Origin: Sphingosinicella terrae | Lineage (GTDB): Bacteria; Pseudomonadota; Alphaproteobacteria; Sphingomonadales; Sphingomonadaceae | NCBI RefSeq assembly: GCF_003347635.1 | Contig: NZ_QDFY01000015.1 | Span: 20,713-84,712, forward strand | Length of the DNA stretch: 64,000 nucleotides | Direction of reading: 5' to 3' | Position numbers and translations under genes: made by a program | Shown: in pieces, positions 46,737-54,823 of the stretch | Layout: each line of letters begins with the position of its first letter | Numbering within the stretch: position 1 is the first letter of the stretch | Notes under the pieces: model-generated | Seen by the model: only the letters and a program-made list of their open reading frames with translations | The model's database searches: none | What the model was told of the DNA's origin: nothing

Positions 46737-48026
46737 TCAGCGGCCGCGGCGGTCGCTGACGACTCTCCCGTTCTGGATGACGACGTCGACGCTCTCGAGC
46801 TGCCGGACGTCGGCCAGGGGATCGCCGTCGACGGCGACGATGTCCCCGAACCGGCCCGGCGCGATCGCGCCGACATCGCCCTCCCGGCCGAGCGCCTGAG
46901 CGGCGTTGCGGGTCGCCGCCTGGATCGCCTCCAGAGGGGTCATTCCATATTCGACCATGTAGCGGAACTGGCCGGCGGCGCTACCGTGCGGCATCACGCC
47001 GGCATCGGATCCGAAGGCCATGCGCACGCCGGCGCGGTGGGCGGCGCGGAAATTGTCGCGCTGGGCCTGGGCGATCTCGCGGTCCTTGCGAAGATTGTCC
47101 TCGAGGATCCCGTTCGCCCGGCCCTGGGACTGGGTATATTCGGTGTTGAAGATGTCCATCACCAGCCAGGTGCCGCGCTCGCGGGCGAGGCGGATGCCCT
47201 CGGCGTCGATCAGGCTGGCATGCTCGATCGTGTCGATGCCGGCGCGGATCGCGGCCCTGATGCCGGCGGCCCCGTGGGCATGTGCGGCGACTCTCAGGCC
47301 CCATTGATGCGCCTCCTCGGCGATCGCGCGCAGTTCGTCCTCCGACAGCTGCTGCTGGCCCGGCTCGGTGTTGCGGGAGAAGACGCCGCCGGTGGCGCAG
47401 ACCTTGATCACCTCGGCGCCGTTGCGGCGCATCTCCCGCACCCGGTTGCGCAGCGCCTGCGGCCCGTCGGCGACGCCCGGCGCCGGCTGGTGCAGGCTGG
47501 GCGGCAGGAAGGTCTCGTCGCAATGGCCGCCGGTGGCGCTCAGCGCATGGGCGGCCGGGACGATGCGCGGTCCCGGGATCCGTCCCTCGTCGATCGCCTG
47601 CTTGTAGGCGACGTCGGCATAGAGGTCCGAGCCGACGTTGCGGACCGTGGTGAACCCGGCCTCGAGCATGTCGCGCGCGAAAGTGGGTCCCTGCACCGCG
47701 TCGAACAGGTCGGTGAACTGCAGCGATTCGTACGGGCCGTAATAAGGGCTCGAATCGAGGTGGACGTGCAGGTCGATGAGCCCGGGCAGGATGGTGTGGC
47801 CCGGCAGGTCGATCCGCGTCGCCCCTTCCGGGATGATCGGCCGCGCCCCGCCGCGCCCGACTACCGAGGCGATGCGGCCGTCGGTGATGACGATCACCGG
47901 CTCCTCGACGACCCGGCCGGCGAGCACGTCGACCATCCGGTCGGCGGTGACGACGACCGATTCGGCCGAAGCGGGCGCCGCCAGGGCAGCGGCAGAAGCG
48001 GCGAAGGCGAGAAAGAAGCGGCGCAT
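46737..48026 (-). CDS. exported amidohydrolase (Xaa-Pro dipeptidase-like)
   Basis: A signal peptide (MRRFFLAFAASAAALAAPASA) precedes a metal-dependent amidohydrolase of 429 residues. Visible ligands are GLIDLHVHLD (HxH), the carboxylated-Lys candidate in EVIKVCATGGV, RVAAHAHGAAGI, TIEHASLID and the Asp of AFGSDAGVMPHG. Such proteins include imidazolonepropionase-like and Xaa-Pro dipeptidases of environmental isolates. The ATG at 48026 follows AGGGGGACCTCC. DUF3140 begins directly after it. Confidence 0.85.
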   Translation of the reverse strand: MRRFFLAFAASAAALAAPASAESVVVTADRMVDVLAGRVVEEPVIVITDGRIASVVGRGGARPIIPEGATRIDLPGHTILPGLIDLHVHLDSSPYYGPYESLQFTDLFDAVQGPTFARDMLEAGFTTVRNVGSDLYADVAYKQAIDEGRIPGPRIVPAAHALSATGGHCDETFLPPSLHQPAPGVADGPQALRNRVREMRRNGAEVIKVCATGGVFSRNTEPGQQQLSEDELRAIAEEAHQWGLRVAAHAHGAAGIRAAIRAGIDTIEHASLIDAEGIRLARERGTWLVMDIFNTEYTQSQGRANGILEDNLRKDREIAQAQRDNFRAAHRAGVRMAFGSDAGVMPHGSAAGQFRYMVEYGMTPLEAIQAATRNAAQALGREGDVGAIAPGRFGDIVAVDGDPLADVRQLESVDVVIQNGRVVSDRRGR

Positions 48027-48171
48027 GGAGGTCCCCCTGATGTCTGTGCGCCTGCTTAGGCGGCCATGGGGGCGAAGCGCCAGAGGCTCCGCGCCGGGAC
48101 GCCGTGCGGGGGCACGACGGCGCGCCGACCGCTGCTGCGGCACCTGCGGCCGTGACCGGAGGCCGATCGGG

Positions 48172-49590
48172 TCAGTAATGGATCGCCCGGCCGTAGGCGT
48201 CGAGCACGCTCTCGTGCATCATCTCGGAGAGCGTCGGGTGCGGGAAGACCGTGTGCATGAGTTCGGCCTCGGTCGTCTCGAGCTGGCGCGCGATCGCATA
48301 GCCCTGGATCAGCTCCGTCACCTCGGCGCCGACCATGTGGGCGCCGAGCAGCTCCCCGCTCTTCGCGTCGAACACGGTCTTGATGAAGCCCTCCGCCTCG
48401 CCGAGCGCGATCGCCTTGCCGTTGCCGATGAAGGGGAATTTGCCGACCTTGACCTCGTGCCCCGCTTCTTTCGCCTTGGCTTCGGTGAGCCCGACCGAGG
48501 CGACCTGCGGGCGCGAATAGGTGCAGCCCGGAATGTTCCAGGTCTCGAACGGATGCGGCTTCTTGCCGGCGATCGCCTCGACGCAGACCACGCCCTCGTG
48601 GCTCGCTTTGTGCGCGAGCCAGGGCGGGCCGGTGACGTCGCCGATCGCGTAGATTCCCTCCACATTGGTGCGGCCATAGCCATCGGTGGCGATATGCCCG
48701 CGGTCGGTTTTCACGCCGAGCGCCTCGAGGCCGATATTCTCGGTGTTGGCGACGATGCCGATGGCGACGATGGCGTGGCTGAACTCCTGGGTCTCGGACT
48801 TGCCGTCCTTGCCCTTGATGCTCGCTTTGACGCCCGCCTTGCCGGCCTCGAGCTTCTCGACGCCGGCGCCGACATGGATCTTCATGCCCTGCTTCGTCAG
48901 CGCCTTGTGGACGAAGGCGGAGACGTCCTCGTCCTCGACCGGGAGGATGCGGTCGAGCATCTCGACGATCGTCACTTCCGCACCCATGTCCGAATAGAAG
49001 CTGGCAAACTCGACGCCGATCGCGCCGGAGCCGATGACGAGCAGCTTGGTCGGCATCTCCTTGGGCACCATGGCGTGGCGGTAGGTCCAGATCCGCTCCC
49101 CGTCCGCCTTGGCGAAGGGCAGATCGCGGGCGCGGGCGCCGGTGGCGACGATGATGTGCTTGGCCTGGAGCTCGGTCTTGTTCCCGGCTGCCCCGGACCC
49201 CGATCCGGCGCCCTTGGTGACGGTTAGCCTCCCCTTGCCGGCGAGCACGCCCTCCCCTTCGACGACAATGATCTTGTTCTTCTTCATCAGCCCCTTGACC
49301 CCGGCATTCAATTGGCCGGCGACCTTGCGGCTGCGGTCGACGATCTGGGCGAGGTCGAAACCCACTTTCTCCGCCGACAGGCCGTAGGCGGAGGCATGGG
49401 TCAGATAATGGTTGATCTCGGACGTCCGCAGCAGCGCCTTGGTCGGGATGCACCCCCAGTTGAGGCAGATGCCGCCCAATTTCTCTCGCTCGACGATCGC
49501 CGTCTTCAGGCCGAGCTGCGCGGCTCGGATCGCGGCGACGTAGCCGCCCGGGCCGGAACCGAGGACGATGAGGTCGTACGTGTCTGCCAT
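48172..49590 (-). CDS. lpdA: dihydrolipoyl dehydrogenase (E3)
   Basis: E3 reoxidises dihydrolipoamide of 2-oxo-acid dehydrogenase complexes, reducing NAD. The 472-residue protein begins with FAD-binding LIVLGSGPGGYVAAI and has the redox disulfide C42-x4-C47 in GGICLNWGCIPTKALL. The NAD-binding site is LLVIGSGAIGVEFASF, and the C-terminal His-Glu pair is in HTVFPHPTLSEMMHE. The E2 gene is 3.7 kb upstream on the same strand, separated by the repeat- and pseudogene-filled interval. Confidence 0.95.
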   Translation of the reverse strand: MADTYDLIVLGSGPGGYVAAIRAAQLGLKTAIVEREKLGGICLNWGCIPTKALLRTSEINHYLTHASAYGLSAEKVGFDLAQIVDRSRKVAGQLNAGVKGLMKKNKIIVVEGEGVLAGKGRLTVTKGAGSGSGAAGNKTELQAKHIIVATGARARDLPFAKADGERIWTYRHAMVPKEMPTKLLVIGSGAIGVEFASFYSDMGAEVTIVEMLDRILPVEDEDVSAFVHKALTKQGMKIHVGAGVEKLEAGKAGVKASIKGKDGKSETQEFSHAIVAIGIVANTENIGLEALGVKTDRGHIATDGYGRTNVEGIYAIGDVTGPPWLAHKASHEGVVCVEAIAGKKPHPFETWNIPGCTYSRPQVASVGLTEAKAKEAGHEVKVGKFPFIGNGKAIALGEAEGFIKTVFDAKSGELLGAHMVGAEVTELIQGYAIARQLETTEAELMHTVFPHPTLSEMMHESVLDAYGRAIHY

Positions 49591-49665
49591 GAAGCCTCCG
49601 GGAGCGAGCGCGGGTCGGGAATCGGGGCCGAATAACCCTTCCGGACGCGATGTCCAAGCGGCCGA

Positions 49666-50160
49666 TCAGGCGGGGTCCGGCGGCGGCGGCAGGAAGGCCC
49701 ACCAGATCAGCGCGGCCGCGGCGCTCGACAAGGCCGGAAGCATCAGTCCGGCCCGGAGCACGGCCTCTCCCTGCGCCAGCCAGAAGGGCGCGGCGGTGAA
49801 CAAGGCGCCGAGCAGCGCGAAGACGGCGACCGCGCCGGCGAGCCAGGCCCGGCTGCGGACCGGCACGAACCAGCCGAGCACCAGCTCGAGCGGAAACAGG
49901 ATCAGCAAGGCCGCGAACAGCATGACTACGAGGGTCGGAAAGAAGTTGGCGGCGAGCTGCTCGCTGCCGCCCTGCCGCAGATAGAGCCAGGCCGAATACT
50001 GGAAGTGCTGGACGAGCGCGAAGGCCAAAGCGGCGTAGAAGATCCTGCCCAGCCGCGTCGCGTGCGGCGGATCGGCGAGGTGGCGCCTGCGGGCGAACCA
50101 CGCCGCGATGCCGATCCCGACCAGGCTGCCAAGAAGGCCAATGAGATCGCCAGCGCCCAT
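49666..50160 (-). CDS. hypothetical membrane protein (164 residues)
   Basis: The protein has about five hydrophobic helices (for example DLIGLLGSLVGIGIAAWFA and FFPTLVVMLFAALLILFPL) and a short Pro-rich tail. No family was recognised. It starts at an ATG right next to repeat A. The function is unknown. Confidence 0.6.
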   Translation of the reverse strand: MGAGDLIGLLGSLVGIGIAAWFARRRHLADPPHATRLGRIFYAALAFALVQHFQYSAWLYLRQGGSEQLAANFFPTLVVMLFAALLILFPLELVLGWFVPVRSRAWLAGAVAVFALLGALFTAAPFWLAQGEAVLRAGLMLPALSSAAAALIWWAFLPPPPDPA

Positions 50161-50658
50161 CTAAAGCCCCTCTCCCCTTGCGGGAGAGGGAGGGGCCCAA
50201 GCCGGAGGCTTGGGAGGGTGAGGGGTCAGCAACGCCGCAAATATAGTCTCGGCAACCGCATCGCTCTCGCTCAGCACCTCGTTGTTCCAGAATCGCAGGA
50301 CTCGAAATCCCTGCCGCCGAAGAAAGGAATCGCGGCGCGCATCGTCCTTGTTGTCCGCACGCTGAGACCCGTCCGCCTCGATGATCAACCGCTCGGCGAA
50401 ACAGACGAAATCGACGATATAGGGGTCGATGATCTGCTGGCGGCGGAACTTGAAGGCCTGCAGCCGGCGGTCCCGGAGCATGGTCCACAGACGCCGTTCC
50501 GCCTCGGTCGGATGGGCGCGCATCCATTTGGCTCGGGCGAGAAGCTCCTTCCTCGAAGGCCAGATCCCCTCACCCTCCCGCTCGCTATGCGAGCGGGCCC
50601 CTCCCTCTCCCGCAAGGGGAGAGGCATGCGGAGTCGCGCGAAGGCTCAGTTCGCTCAT
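50161..50658 (-). CDS. DUF559-type endonuclease-like protein, ends encoded by palindromic repeats
   Basis: The core (about residues 32-144) is a DUF559 domain: EAERRLWTMLRDRRLQAFKF, then RQQIIDPYIVDFVCFAERLI with EADGSQ, the acid-residue pattern of Vsr-like restriction-endonuclease folds (D in YIVDF, E in IEADG). It ends RVLRFWNNEVL, typical of the family. Residues 12-31 are translated from repeat B and the last 20 or so from repeat A. The true gene may therefore be shorter and start near the core. The ATG at 50658 is the longest choice. Confidence 0.75.
   Translation of the reverse strand: MSELSLRATPHASPLAGEGGARSHSEREGEGIWPSRKELLARAKWMRAHPTEAERRLWTMLRDRRLQAFKFRRQQIIDPYIVDFVCFAERLIIEADGSQRADNKDDARRDSFLRRQGFRVLRFWNNEVLSESDAVAETIFAALLTPHPPKPPAWAPPSPARGEGL
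50166..50225 (+). repeat. 60-bp palindromic repeat copy A
   Basis: The element reads GCCCCTCTCCCCTTGCGGGAG ... GGGTGAGGGG, with a constant left part (CTCTCCC/GGGAGAG stem), a variable hairpin CCCAAGCC-gga-GGCTTGGG and the constant right part GGGAGGGTGAGGGG. It is inverted relative to copy B on the other side of the DUF559 gene. Confidence 0.85.
50566..50625 (-). repeat. 60-bp palindromic repeat copy B (inverted)
   Basis: It is the reverse complement of the A type: the same constant parts with a different inner hairpin, CCCGCTCGC-ata-GCGAGCGGG (9-bp perfect stem). It lies inside the 5' part of the DUF559 reading frame, which is on the same strand. Confidence 0.85.
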
Positions 50659-50705
50659 ACTGCCCCCTCATGGTCGAGTTTATCGACGAGGGAGCGCCCA
50701 ATCCA

Positions 50706-50765
50706 GCCCCTCTCCCATTTCGGGAGAGGGAGGGGCCCGCCGCAAAGCGGTGGGAGGGTGAGGGA
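50706..50765 (+). repeat. 60-bp palindromic repeat copy C
   Basis: Same orientation and 60-bp length as copy A. Its inner hairpin is CCCGCCGC-aaa-GCGGTGGG, where a G-U pair preserves the stem. It lies between the DUF559 gene and the E2 tail remnant at 50779. Confidence 0.85.
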
Positions 50766-50778
50766 ATGACTGGCGAAG

Positions 50779-50873
50779 CTAGGCAAGCATCGCGATCGGA
50801 TTCGCCACCAGCCAGTTGAACGCCTGCATCATCCGGTCGCCGTCGATGGCACGTTGGTCGAAGCTTCCGATCG
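50779..50873 (-). pseudogene. C-terminal tail remnant of the pyruvate dehydrogenase E2 gene
   Basis: This stretch encodes TIGSFDQRAIDGDRMMQAFN, then WLVANPIAMLA, a diverged copy of the E2 C-terminus ([32 protein letters not shown]). The catalytic His of DHR is Gln and two codons are missing. Only the last 30 or so codons survive, next to repeat C. Confidence 0.75.
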
Positions 50874-51311
50874 TCACAGGGCCTCGGCCGCCGCCGCCAA
50901 CAGCGGGCGGGGGGACAGCCGGCGTATGGCGGCGACCCACAACAGGCTCGTCAGCAACCCGTAAGCGAGCCCGACCGGCCAGGCCGGCCGGAACGTCGCG
51001 CCGAGACTGCTGACGAACCAGATCGCGGCGCCGGTGGCGAGGGCGACGAGAAGGGCATCGCGGGCCAAGCCGGGCATGCCGAAGCGATCGAGCAGCATCG
51101 TCAGCGGCAGAGCGGCAACAAGCAGCGCCGCGAAGATGATGACGAACGAGACGATAGCGGCGATGACGAACGTGGCGACGATCGTGTCGGAGCTGTAGCC
51201 GGGGCCGGCGCCCGCCCGCGACAATTCCGAGGCGACGGCGAAAAGCGACCCGCCGCAGCTCGACACCGGAGAAACCAGCACCACCGCGACGAGGAGCCGG
51301 CCAAGGCTCAC
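50874..51311 (-). CDS. hypothetical membrane protein (145 residues)
   Basis: The protein has about four hydrophobic helices (for example VATFVIAAIVSFVIIFAALL) and begins MSLGRLLVAVVLVSPVSSCGG, which could be a lipoprotein or signal-anchor start. No family was recognised. It lies between two E2 gene remnants and may have entered with the rearrangement. Confidence 0.55.
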   Translation of the reverse strand: MSLGRLLVAVVLVSPVSSCGGSLFAVASELSRAGAGPGYSSDTIVATFVIAAIVSFVIIFAALLVAALPLTMLLDRFGMPGLARDALLVALATGAAIWFVSSLGATFRPAWPVGLAYGLLTSLLWVAAIRRLSPRPLLAAAAEAL

Positions 51312-51527
51312 GGACAGAGGCCCGTGAAATCGGCACTCTCGTCAATGCAGGATGATCTGTGGCCTGTCCCCGGCGCCCAGTGCATCGAGCCCAGGACAAA
51401 GCCAGTCGTCGCCGCGCTTCCCCCCAGCAAGCCCGACGGCAGCTTATCGGAGTTGGTCCTATTCGCGCCGCGCATTTCAGGCATGTCCCCGCACCTCGCG
51501 CTGCCGGTGAGGACGAGGATTGCCGAT

Positions 51528-51665
51528 TCAGGCCAGCATCGCCAGCGGATTCTCCACCAGCCGCTTGAACGCCTGCATCATTCGCGCGCCGTCGGCACCG
51601 TCGATGGCGCTGTGGTCGAAGCTGCCGGTCGCGCTCATCACCGTCGCGACCTTGAGCATGCTGTT
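51528..51665 (-). pseudogene. second E2 C-terminal remnant, joined to an lpdA remnant
   Basis: The frame reads [20 protein letters not shown], then [20 protein letters not shown], nearly identical to the true E2 end (about 46 codons) except for His-Ser at the active-site motif. Immediately upstream (51665-52017) is an lpdA 5' remnant, so the order is lpdA start followed directly by E2 end. Confidence 0.8.
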
Positions 51666-52017
51666 GCCGGAGAGGACGCCCTCCCTCCCACGTCCGTCAC
51701 TTTGTTCTTGTTCACCAGGTCTCTGACGCCGGCTTTAAGCTGGCCGGCGACCTTGCGGGTGCGGTCGCCGATCTTCGTCAGCCCGAAGCCCAGCTTCTCG
51801 GCGGAAAGGCCGTAGGCGGAGTCGTGAGTAAGATAATGGTTGATCTCTGAAGTGCGCAGCAGCGCCTTAGTGGGGATGCAGCCCCAGTGAGACAGATTCC
51901 GCCCAGCTTCGCGCGCTCGTCGATGGCCGTCCTGAGCCAAGCTGCTCGACGCCGATGGCGGCGATACAGCCGCCGGGGCCGGTGCCGAGGACGACGAGAT
52001 CGTAAGTATCAGGATCT
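51665..52017 (-). pseudogene. N-terminal remnant of lpdA
   Basis: It corresponds to the first 115 or so codons of lpdA: DTYDLVVLGTGPGG at the 5' end, WGCIPTKALLRTSEINHYLT, and KVAGQLKAGVRDLVNKNKV. Frame disruptions occur before the redox Cys region (one Cys of the CxxxxC is lost). It breaks off at the equivalent of VVEGEGVLAGKG, where the E2 remnant begins. Confidence 0.8.
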
Positions 52018-52027
52018 AGTCTTCCCA

Positions 52028-52294
52028 TCATTCAAATATGCCGCTTAGTTGCTGCTCCCTGGCAGCGAGAAATCTTGTCCAGACGAAGCCGGCCGCGATC
52101 CCGGGTATCACTACTCCAAGGAGTATGCCGACCCACTCGAGCGCGACGCTCAGATCGAAATCGCCGGTGAGTGCGAAGTTGAGGACGATCGACCAAGTCA
52201 TCGCCGCCACGACAGCCGCCAAAAAACCAGCCGGGCGTGCGCCGCGCCTGTGCAAGGATTGCCAGCCGATCTGCAACGCCAAACCCCGCCACAT
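52028..52294 (-). CDS. small hypothetical membrane protein (88 residues)
   Basis: Two hydrophobic helices (FLAAVVAAMTWSIVLNFAL, WVGILLGVVIPGIAAGFVW) suggest a membrane protein. No ribosome site is evident before the ATG at 52294. A frameshift may separate it from a coherent start in another frame at 52328 (MIWGEVLTIPIHVAGFGVAD), so it may be broken. Composition is less GC-rich than the flanks. Confidence 0.42.
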   Translation of the reverse strand: MWRGLALQIGWQSLHRRGARPAGFLAAVVAAMTWSIVLNFALTGDFDLSVALEWVGILLGVVIPGIAAGFVWTRFLAAREQQLSGIFE

Positions 52295-52324
52295 GAATGG
52301 GGATGGTCAACACCTCTCCCCAGA

Positions 52325-52552
52325 TCATTTGCCAAAGCGTTGCGGCGTATGACTCGGAGGGCGTGAGTGCGTTGCGATTCCCGCCGAGAACACTATCGCA
52401 AGGACGAAAGCGGCGGACGCAGCCAATACCCGCACCGTTCGTCGTCGTCGCGCGCTCGGATCGCCGGGGCGCAGAATTGCGACGGCCAAGGCCACCGCAA
52501 TGATCAGGGTCAGCGGCGAAATTATCAGATCGCGGTCCCTTTGCGGCAGCAA
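52325..52552 (-). CDS. small hypothetical membrane protein (75 residues, TTG start)
   Basis: Two hydrophobic stretches (SPLTLIIAVALAVAILRPG, VRVLAASAAFVLAIVFSAGI) are present and no family was recognised. The start would be TTG at 52552, one base past the stop of the candidate immunity gene, suggesting an operon with it. It might be part of the toxin-immunity cassette. Confidence 0.42.
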   Translation of the reverse strand: MLPQRDRDLIISPLTLIIAVALAVAILRPGDPSARRRRTVRVLAASAAFVLAIVFSAGIATHSRPPSHTPQRFGK

Positions 52553-52553
52553 A

Positions 52554-52799
52554 TCAGTCAGGCTTCACAGTCTCCACGCCGATGGATGCGTTGACCGGAT
52601 CGTCAATCACCTCGCAGCCTGCTGCCCTCATGCGCTGGCATAGCGCGGCATTTAGGGCGCTGTCGTCGATATGCAGGAGCGTGCTATTCGCGACATCGAA
52701 TATGCAATACCCCCCCTCCAATTCAGGCGCTGTGAGAAGTGCCCATCCGGTCTGGGAACCATCCCAAAGGTATACGTAATTTTCCACGCTTTCGGTCAT
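52554..52799 (-). CDS. candidate immunity protein (81 residues)
   Basis: This small acidic protein begins MTESVENYVYLWDGSQTGWA, contains LLTAPELEGGYCIFDVANST and ends with MRAAGCEVIDDPVN and a short tail. The ATG is preceded by GAGG and lies one base after the stop of the toxin-like frame, so the two are translationally coupled. No database family was recognised. Its position directly after a toxin-domain fragment is the usual place for an immunity gene. Confidence 0.55.
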   Translation of the reverse strand: MTESVENYVYLWDGSQTGWALLTAPELEGGYCIFDVANSTLLHIDDSALNAALCQRMRAAGCEVIDDPVNASIGVETVKPD

Positions 52800-52800
52800 C

Positions 52801-53244
52801 TCAGTTACCTCTAAAATAGAAGGGGTTACCCACTTCAGGAACAATCTGCGATTGCCGTTGCGGCGACCCAACACGTTGTAGAATGCGTAGCACATTTTGA
52901 TCGGCTGGGCTTGAGCGAAGTGGGACAAGCGCACGGTCCAAGAATTCTGGATGGGAGTGGTTGATCAGCCGGACATTGGGGCCGATCGGAATTGGGACGC
53001 CCCTGTCGGTGCCCTGGATGAGGTAGTAGGTTCCCCCGCCGCCATTGCGGCCTGCGCCTGTAAGGTAGGCCTGGGCGAATTCCGTTCCATGTTGACTTTG
53101 AAGAGCTGCCAGCTCGGTCGTAGTTATACGCTTCGTGCCAATTTCAGTTGCCTGGATGCCACGAATGCGAACCGATGCTCCTGGTGCACCGAGAATCCCC
53201 CTCTCTGCGGCTCCGGCGCGCTGACCGCGGCGATAAGCCCGCAG
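52801..53244 (-). pseudogene. orphan polymorphic-toxin C-terminal domain with JAMM-like motif
   Basis: The 147-residue open frame has no ATG or GTG start and a stop codon bounds it upstream. Conserved text is TYYLIQGTDRGVPIPIGPNV, RLINHSHPEFLDRALVPLRS and SPADQNVLRILQRVGSPQRQ, then IVPEVGNPFYF. H-S-H-P with SPAD 14 residues later is the JAMM/MPN metalloprotease-like pattern (HxHP...SxxD), and Glu55 could be the third ligand. This resembles C-terminal toxins of Rhs/CdiA-type proteins. It is most simply a displaced toxin tip without its delivery body. Confidence 0.55.
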
Positions 53245-53287
53245 TCACTCAGCGCTCGTCTTCCATACTCGCTGGGCGAGCAGCTAT

Positions 53288-53314
53288 CCCTCCCTCCCGC
53301 AAGGGGAGAGGGTG
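53288..53314 (-). repeat. partial copy D of the palindromic repeat
   Basis: The stretch CCCTCCCTCCCGCAAGGGGA followed by GAGGGTG is the constant core of the A-C family in reverse orientation, lacking the inner hairpin and a dinucleotide. It directly abuts the end of the E2 gene, placing one repeat copy at each end of the rearranged interval. Confidence 0.65.
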
Positions 53315-53316
53315 TG

Positions 53317-54621
53317 TCACGCCAGCATCGCCAGCGGATTCTCCACCAGCCGCTTGAACGCCTGCATCATCCGGGCGCCGTCGGCACCGTCTATGGCGCG
53401 GTGGTCGAAGCTGCCGGTGGCGCTCATCACGGTCGCGATCTGGAGCGAGTCGTTGACCACGTAGGGCCGCTTCTCGCCCGCGCCGATCGCCATGATCATG
53501 CCCTGGGGCGGGTTGATGACCGCGTCGAACTGCTTGATCCCGAACATGCCCATGTTCGAAAGGCTCGCCGTGCCGCCCTGATATTCGTGCGGCTGGAGCT
53601 TGCCTTCCTTGGCCCGTCCGGCGAGCTCGCCCATCTCCTTCGAGATGGCGGACAGCGCCTTGCTGTCGGCGCCGACGATGATCGGCGTGATCAGCCCGCC
53701 CGGGATCGAGACGGCGACGGAGATGTCGGCGCGGCGATATTTGAGCAACTGGTCGCCCGAGATGGAGACGTTGCATTCCGGCACTTCCATCAGCGACGCG
53801 GCGAGCGCCTTGATGAGCATGTCGTTGACGCTGAGCTTCACGCCGCGGCTCTCGAGGCCCTTGTTGAGCTCGCCGCGCAACTTGAGCAGCGCGTCGAGCT
53901 GGATATCGACGGTGAGGTAGATGTGCGGGATCGTCTGCTTGGCCTCGGTGAGGCGGCGGGCGATCGTCTTGCGCATGTTCGAGAGCTTGACCGCCTCGTG
54001 CGGAATGTCGGTGTCGAACGCCGCGGGCGCCGCGGGCGCCGCGCGCTCGGCGGCAGGGGCCGCGGCCGGGGCGGCCTTGGCCGGCGCCTTGCCCGCCGCG
54101 GCCTCGATGTCGGCCTTGACGATGCGGCCGCCCGGACCGGAGCCGGACAGGCCGGAAAGATCGATGCCCTGCGCCTCGGCGAGACGGCGGGCGAGCGGGC
54201 TCGCCTTGACGCGGTCGCCGCCGTCGGATGCAGCGGGAGCGGGTGCAGGCGCGGGCGGCGGCGGCGGTGCGGATGCAGCCTCCTTCGCCGGCTGGCCGGC
54301 GCCGGTCTCGCCCCCCTGCTTCGCCACCGGCTCCTTCGCGGCGGCCGGCGCGGCCGCTGCCGCGGCCGCGGCATCCTCGCCTTCCTCCGCGATGAGCGCG
54401 ATGACGGTGCCGACCTTCACCTCGTCCGTGCCTTCGGCGACGAGGATCTTCGCGATCGTGCCTTCGTCGACCGCCTCGAACTCCATCGTCGCCTTGTCGG
54501 TCTCGATCTCGGCGAGGATGTCGCCGGATGCGACGCTGTCGCCTTCCTTGACCAGCCACTTGGCGAGCGTGCCCTCCTCCATGGTCGGCGACAGTGCGGG
54601 CATCTTGAGTTCGATCGGCAT
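53317..54621 (-). CDS. pdhC: dihydrolipoamide acetyltransferase, E2 of pyruvate dehydrogenase
   Basis: E2 transfers acetyl groups to CoA within the pyruvate dehydrogenase complex. The lipoyl domain carries the modified Lys43 in [11 protein letters not shown] Pro/Ala linker, peripheral-subunit-binding domain ([21 protein letters not shown]) and the C-terminal catalytic domain with [16 protein letters not shown] follow. The 434-residue form starts [17 protein letters not shown] at 54621; the frame is open further upstream but those 61 codons are not lipoyl-like. E1 genes are not in the window. Confidence 0.94.
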   Translation of the reverse strand: MPIELKMPALSPTMEEGTLAKWLVKEGDSVASGDILAEIETDKATMEFEAVDEGTIAKILVAEGTDEVKVGTVIALIAEEGEDAAAAAAAAPAAAKEPVAKQGGETGAGQPAKEAASAPPPPPAPAPAPAASDGGDRVKASPLARRLAEAQGIDLSGLSGSGPGGRIVKADIEAAAGKAPAKAAPAAAPAAERAAPAAPAAFDTDIPHEAVKLSNMRKTIARRLTEAKQTIPHIYLTVDIQLDALLKLRGELNKGLESRGVKLSVNDMLIKALAASLMEVPECNVSISGDQLLKYRRADISVAVSIPGGLITPIIVGADSKALSAISKEMGELAGRAKEGKLQPHEYQGGTASLSNMGMFGIKQFDAVINPPQGMIMAIGAGEKRPYVVNDSLQIATVMSATGSFDHRAIDGADGARMMQAFKRLVENPLAMLA

Positions 54622-54823
54622 GAAAAGCGCTTTCCCTTTTCGCGAACGGCGCGAGCGTCCAAACAGCATCAGCCGGGCCATGGTCAAGCCCGGGCGGCCG
54701 AAACAGCCGGACTTGCGCCATTTCGCCTTATCGCGCACCGTCGCCGGATTGTCGGCGTGTTTACTCGTCCCGTGCGGCAACGGTTCCGTCGCCGGCGGGT
54801 TCAAAGGTCATTCGGAGGCGCCG

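Noticed and set aside
50161..50765. A RAYT-type REP-associated transposase at the palindromes
   Set aside because: The bracketed protein is of DUF559 type; no Y1 transposase HUH motif was seen in the window.
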